Shown: in pieces, positions 5,242-7,855 of the stretch
How the letters are laid out: the number at the start of each line of letters is the position of its first letter
Numbering within the stretch: the stretch's first letter is position 1
Assembly (NCBI GenBank): GCA_022708765.1
Contig: JAKIYB010000014.1
Span: 12,428-20,282, forward strand
Source: Armatimonadota bacterium
Lineage (GTDB): Bacteria; Armatimonadota; Hebobacteria; CAIYQO01
DNA: 7,855 bases
Direction of reading: 5' to 3'
The notes under the pieces: generated by a model
What the model was told of the DNA's origin: nothing
What the model saw: the letters and a program-made list of their open reading frames with translations, nothing else
Databases searched by the model: none
Program-made: the position numbers and the translations under genes

Positions 5242-6096
5242 CTACTCGCGGGTGACGATTTCGTAAATGCGTTCCAGGTCGTCGGTGGTATAGTATTCGA
5301 TCTCGATGACCCCCTTCTCTCCGGTGGCGCCGGGGCGGAAACGCACTTTCACCCCCAGCGCGCGCTGCAGCGTTTCCTGCGCCGCCAGCAGGTTGGCGTC
5401 CATGCCGGCAGGCGGGGTGGTCTTCTTGCGCGGGGCGGGCATGGCCGTCGGCGCCGCGGCGGCGAGTGCCTCCACCGCGCGTACCGAAAGGCCGCGTGAC
5501 ACCGTCTCCCGGAAAAGAGCGAGCTGTCGCTCCGGGGTGGGGGCGGCGAGCAACGCGCGAGCGTGGCCTTCGCTGATCGCGCCCGCCTCCAATCCACTCT
5601 GGATGGGGGCCGGTAGCGCCAGCAGGCGCAGGGTATTCGCCACCGTCGGGCGGCTTTTGCCTACCCGCGCGGCCACATCCGCCTGCGTCATGCCGAACTC
5701 GTCGAGGAGCTGTTGATAAGAGCGGGCGGCCTCCATCGGATTCAGATCTTCGCGCTGCAGGTTCTCCACCAGCGCCAGCTCCAGCATCTCGCGGTCGTCG
5801 CACTCGCGCACCATCACCGGCACCTCGGCCAGCCCGGCGCGGCGCGCGGCCTGCAGCCGGCGCTCGCCGGCAATGAGCTCGTATCCCCCCTCGCGCGGGC
5901 GCACGGTGAGCGGCTGCAGGATGCCGTGCTGGCGGATGGATTCGGCCAATTCCTCCAGCGCTTCCGGGGCGAAGACGCGCCGCGGCTGATAGGGATTGAC
6001 GGCGATGGCGCTGATGGGGACGAACTCAGGCCCGCTGCCGGTATTCAACTCCGCGCCGGGGATGAGCGACCCCAGGCCGCTACGGCGTTTCAACAT
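5242..6096 (-). CDS. parB: Chromosome partition protein ParB (Spo0J), CTPase DNA clamp
   Basis: The 284-residue protein binds parS, uses CTP to close into a sliding clamp, and is moved by ParA to segregate origins. The N-terminus MLKRRSGLGSLIPG matches the ParA-stimulating tail of chromosomal ParBs. The N-domain has NPYQPRR (34-40), the CTP-binding loop GERR (77-80) and ENLQRED (111-117). The helix-turn-helix GMTQADVAARVGKSRPTVANTLRLL (about 135-159) recognises parS. A linker rich in Ala/Pro/Lys (about 215-230) leads to a C-terminal dimerisation domain ending IEYYTTDDLERIYEIVTRE. The ATG at 6096 has GGGAGG about 10 nt upstream and lies inside the end of parA (7-nt overlap), so the two are translationally coupled. 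parS follows the stop codon directly and sits between gene and terminator, so ParB bound there may feed back on transcription of its own message. Confidence 0.98.
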   Translation of the reverse strand: MLKRRSGLGSLIPGAELNTGSGPEFVPISAIAVNPYQPRRVFAPEALEELAESIRQHGILQPLTVRPREGGYELIAGERRLQAARRAGLAEVPVMVRECDDREMLELALVENLQREDLNPMEAARSYQQLLDEFGMTQADVAARVGKSRPTVANTLRLLALPAPIQSGLEAGAISEGHARALLAAPTPERQLALFRETVSRGLSVRAVEALAAAAPTAMPAPRKKTTPPAGMDANLLAAQETLQRALGVKVRFRPGATGEKGVIEIEYYTTDDLERIYEIVTRE

Positions 6097-6851
6097 CGGT
6101 CAAGCACCTCCCGGGTGAGGGTGAGATAAGCGCGCGCGCCTTTGCCGCGTGGGTCGTAGGTGAAAATCGTCTCCCCGTAGCTGGGCGCTTCCGACAGGCG
6201 AATGGTGCGCGGGATGGCTGTTTTGAAGACGCGGGCGCCGTATTGCCGGCGCACGGCGGCGCTCACGTCGCGGCAGAGCTTCATGCGCGTATCTACCATG
6301 GTGAGGAGGATGCCGAGGATCTCCAGCGCCGGGTTGAGGCCGCGCTTCACCAGGCGCAGGGTATATTCCAATTGTGCCAGGCCCTCCAGGGCGTAGAACT
6401 CGCACTGCATGGGCACCAGCACGGCATCGGCGGCGGCGAGTGTATTGATGGGCAGTAGCCCCAGCGACGGCGGGGTATCAATGATGATAAAGCGGTACCG
6501 CGAGTCGGCGCCGTCCAGCCCGTTGCGCAGGCGCACCTCGCGCTCCGGCAAGGTTGCCAACTCCACCACCGCGCCCGCCAGGTCGAGGGTGGCGGGGATA
6601 ACGTCCAGCCCTTCTACCGCGCTCGCGACCGTCGTCTCACGCCAGGTGCAGTCACCGAGGAGCAGATCGTAGACGGTGGCCTCCAGGCGCGATTTCTCCA
6701 CGCCCGCGCCTGTGGTGGCGTTGCCCTGCGGGTCAAGGTCCACCAGCAGCGTGCGGTGTCCCTCGCGCGCCAGGCCGGTGGCGAGATTCACGGCGGTGGT
6801 GGTTTTTCCCACGCCGCCTTTTTGATTGACGATGGCCAGCGTTTTTGTCAT
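6090..6851 (-). CDS. parA: Chromosome partition ATPase ParA (Soj)
   Basis: With the ATG at 6851 the protein has 253 residues, the usual Soj length. It is a Walker-type ATPase that binds DNA nonspecifically as an ATP dimer and is released by ParB, driving origin segregation; Soj proteins can also affect DnaA. The deviant Walker A KGGVGKTTT (11-19, with signature K11 and K16), DLDPQGNAT (38-46, D40) and Walker B IIIDTPPSLG (122-131, D125) are all intact. The ending QYGARVFKTAIPRTIRLSEAPSYGET is typical. An alternative start at 6899 would add 16 residues (MNRRFAITFSSTVAAS) and would overlap the rsmG stop as ATGA, as mnmG/rsmG do. Neither start has a good Shine-Dalgarno. I choose 6851 because the protein then begins right before the first beta-strand, as in the family. 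The 3' end overlaps parB by 7 nt. Confidence 0.96.
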   Translation of the reverse strand: MTKTLAIVNQKGGVGKTTTAVNLATGLAREGHRTLLVDLDPQGNATTGAGVEKSRLEATVYDLLLGDCTWRETTVASAVEGLDVIPATLDLAGAVVELATLPEREVRLRNGLDGADSRYRFIIIDTPPSLGLLPINTLAAADAVLVPMQCEFYALEGLAQLEYTLRLVKRGLNPALEILGILLTMVDTRMKLCRDVSAAVRRQYGARVFKTAIPRTIRLSEAPSYGETIFTYDPRGKGARAYLTLTREVLDRC

Positions 6852-6895
6852 GGATGCTGCAACCGTGGAGGAGAATGTGATTGCGAATCGGCGGT

Positions 6896-7645
6896 TCATT
6901 CTAGGCGCGTGGTCCGGCTTGTGTCAAGGAACAGCGGGTGTTTTTTCGCCGCGCCGGGGTCGCGCGGGAATTTCGCCGGAGTCGGGCGCACTTTGCGCAC
7001 GATGATGAGCACACGCTCGTCGCCGGTGGGCAGGGCCAGCCGTTGGGTCTCGGCCACCTCGCCGCCGAGCAGGGCAAGCGCGCGGGCGCTGTCGGAGATT
7101 TCCGGCAGGCTGTTGGGCCCCTTCATCGCGATGAGGCGGCCACCCTCGCGCAGCAGGGGGAGGGCGTATTCCACCAGCGCGCCGAGATGCGCCACCGCGC
7201 GAGCGAGGGCGATATCGAACTGGCCGCGGAAGGCCGGGCGCTGACCGAGCTCTTCCGCGCGCGCCCAGGCCGCCTCCGCGTTGTCCAGTCCCAGCGCGGC
7301 GATGGCCTCTTCGATGAATGTCACTTTCTTCCGCACGCTGTCATTCAGCGTCACCCGCACCTCCGGATGGCGGATGGCCAACGGCAGGCCGGGAAAACCG
7401 GCGCCGGCGCCGATATCCACCGCGCGCTCGCCGGGGGCGGGCGTCCAGGCCAGCTCGACGGTGAGCGAGTCGAGGAAATGTTTGATCAGCACCTCGTCCG
7501 GTTCGATGATGGCGGTGAGGTTCACCTGCCGGTTGCGTTCCAGCAGCAGCGCGAGAAGTTGCGCGAAGCGCGCCTCCTGCTCCGGCGTGATGGTCAGTCC
7601 CAGTTGCGTGGCGCCCGCATGGAGCGCGGTCATGTCAAACGTCAT
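6896..7645 (-). CDS. rsmG: 16S rRNA (guanine527-N7)-methyltransferase RsmG (GidB)
   Basis: The protein has 249 residues, slightly longer than E. coli RsmG. It methylates N7 of G527 (E. coli numbering) in 16S rRNA using S-adenosylmethionine; its loss in other bacteria gives low-level streptomycin resistance. Diagnostic features are NRQVNLTAI (38-46), KHFLDSL (55-61), the SAM loop VDIGAGAGFPGLPLAI (76-91), the SVRKKVTFIEE helix, the FDIALARAVAHL strand, and the C-terminal FPRDPGAAKKHPL. The ATG at 7645 overlaps the mnmG stop (ATGA) and has no strong Shine-Dalgarno; parS occupies the position where one would be. Translation is therefore most likely coupled to mnmG. An internal ATG at 7633 is possible but less well placed. 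The stop may overlap an upstream alternative start of parA. Confidence 0.97.
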   Translation of the reverse strand: MTFDMTALHAGATQLGLTITPEQEARFAQLLALLLERNRQVNLTAIIEPDEVLIKHFLDSLTVELAWTPAPGERAVDIGAGAGFPGLPLAIRHPEVRVTLNDSVRKKVTFIEEAIAALGLDNAEAAWARAEELGQRPAFRGQFDIALARAVAHLGALVEYALPLLREGGRLIAMKGPNSLPEISDSARALALLGGEVAETQRLALPTGDERVLIIVRKVRPTPAKFPRDPGAAKKHPLFLDTSRTTRLE

Positions 7646-7855
7646 AATGTTTCACGTGAAACAGGAGTCGCGCCCTCATCCCCATCCCCTCGCCCCGAGG
7701 AGACGGGGGCACGTTTCTTCGCGGCAAGCCACACCAGCAGCAGTGAGATATCCGCCGGGGTGACGCCGGGGATGCGCGCCGCCTGGCCGACGGTGCGCGG
7801 CTGCACGCGCGCGAAGTGGTCCATAGCTTCGCGCGAAAGGCCGCGCACCGCGGGG
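7642..7855 (-). CDS. mnmG: tRNA uridine-5-carboxymethylaminomethyl enzyme MnmG (GidA), C-terminal end only
   Basis: About 70 C-terminal residues are visible; the rest lies beyond the right edge. The segment GLSREAMDHFARVQPRTVGQ followed by AARIPGVTPADISLLLVWL is the conserved C-terminal helical domain of MnmG. With MnmE, that FAD-dependent protein installs the carboxymethylaminomethyl group on wobble U34 of certain tRNAs, and this domain contacts MnmE and tRNA. After the conserved end, a poorly conserved tail (AAKKRAPVSSGRGDGDEGATP) leads into VSRETL. The last codons for VSRET are the embedded parS site, so the protein's C-terminus is shaped by a DNA element. The stop overlaps the rsmG start (ATGA). 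Its upstream promoter presumably drives the whole segregation operon and lies outside the window. Confidence 0.96.
   Translation of the reverse strand, partial: PAVRGLSREAMDHFARVQPRTVGQAARIPGVTPADISLLLVWLAAKKRAPVSSGRGDGDEGATPVSRETL
7648..7663. promoter_or_regulatory. parS centromere site, copy 2 (inside mnmG 3' end)
   Basis: TGTTTCACGTGAAACA is identical to the copy at 5226-5241 and perfectly palindromic. It lies in the coding sequence of mnmG, read as (G)TT-TCA-CGT-GAA-ACA, giving VSRET, and ends 2 nt upstream of the rsmG ATG on the minus strand. The two sites are 2,422 nt apart and flank rsmG-parA-parB. Confidence 0.97.

Noticed and set aside
5102..5803. Upstream extension of the oxidoreductase frame through parS and parB
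   Set aside because: It crosses the terminator and parS and is a shadow of parB in another frame; the ATG at 5101 has a strong SD and begins the Rossmann fold.
1..7855. Defence system, prophage, CRISPR array or insertion sequence
   Set aside because: All genes except the secreted pair and the partial NTPase belong to housekeeping or common metabolic families; no transposase, integrase, repeat array or terminal repeats are visible.

Overview
The window is a GC-rich bacterial chromosome segment that looks origin-proximal. The mnmG-rsmG-parA-parB gene order, together with two perfect copies of the parS partition site, is the hallmark arrangement found near oriC in many bacteria. Two secreted proteins with beta-barrel-like ends suggest a diderm (outer-membrane) organism. 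I cannot assign a phylum from the sequence alone. No stretch without a gene exceeds 300 bases, and I see no rRNA, tRNA, CRISPR array, insertion sequence or other mobile element.

Right part (7855 down to 5181, minus strand). One leftward operon carries the 3' end of mnmG (tRNA wobble-uridine modification), rsmG (16S rRNA m7G methylation), parA (partition ATPase) and parB (CTP-dependent partition clamp). Junctions are tight: mnmG/rsmG overlap by ATGA, rsmG/parA may do the same, and parA/parB overlap by 7 nt. One parS site is embedded in the last codons of mnmG. The second lies directly after the parB stop codon. A textbook intrinsic terminator (15-bp perfect stem plus U-tract) follows the second parS. 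The segregation operon is thus bracketed by its own binding sites.

Middle part (5127 to 3248). A minus-strand Gfo/Idh/MocA-type NAD(P)-dependent oxidoreductase faces a plus-strand ZIP-family divalent metal transporter. Their stop codons are only 3 nt apart. The ZIP gene is the only plus-strand gene.

Left-middle part (3204 to 1477, minus strand). A near-consensus sigma70 promoter with a leader of roughly 85 nt drives two tandem genes for secreted proteins. The two are recognisable paralogues of each other, similar at their N-terminal Gly-rich motif and C-terminal strands, and the unit ends in a GC-rich hairpin. Their function is unknown. They resemble YjbH-like or outer-membrane beta-strand proteins only loosely.

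Left part (1457 to 1, minus strand). A second recognisable promoter drives dgt (HD-domain dNTP triphosphohydrolase). Dgt is translationally coupled (ATGA) to a MinD/CobQ-like P-loop NTPase that runs off the window edge.

Most of the content is housekeeping. The parts least explained by known biology are the secreted paralogue pair and the dgt-NTPase coupling.
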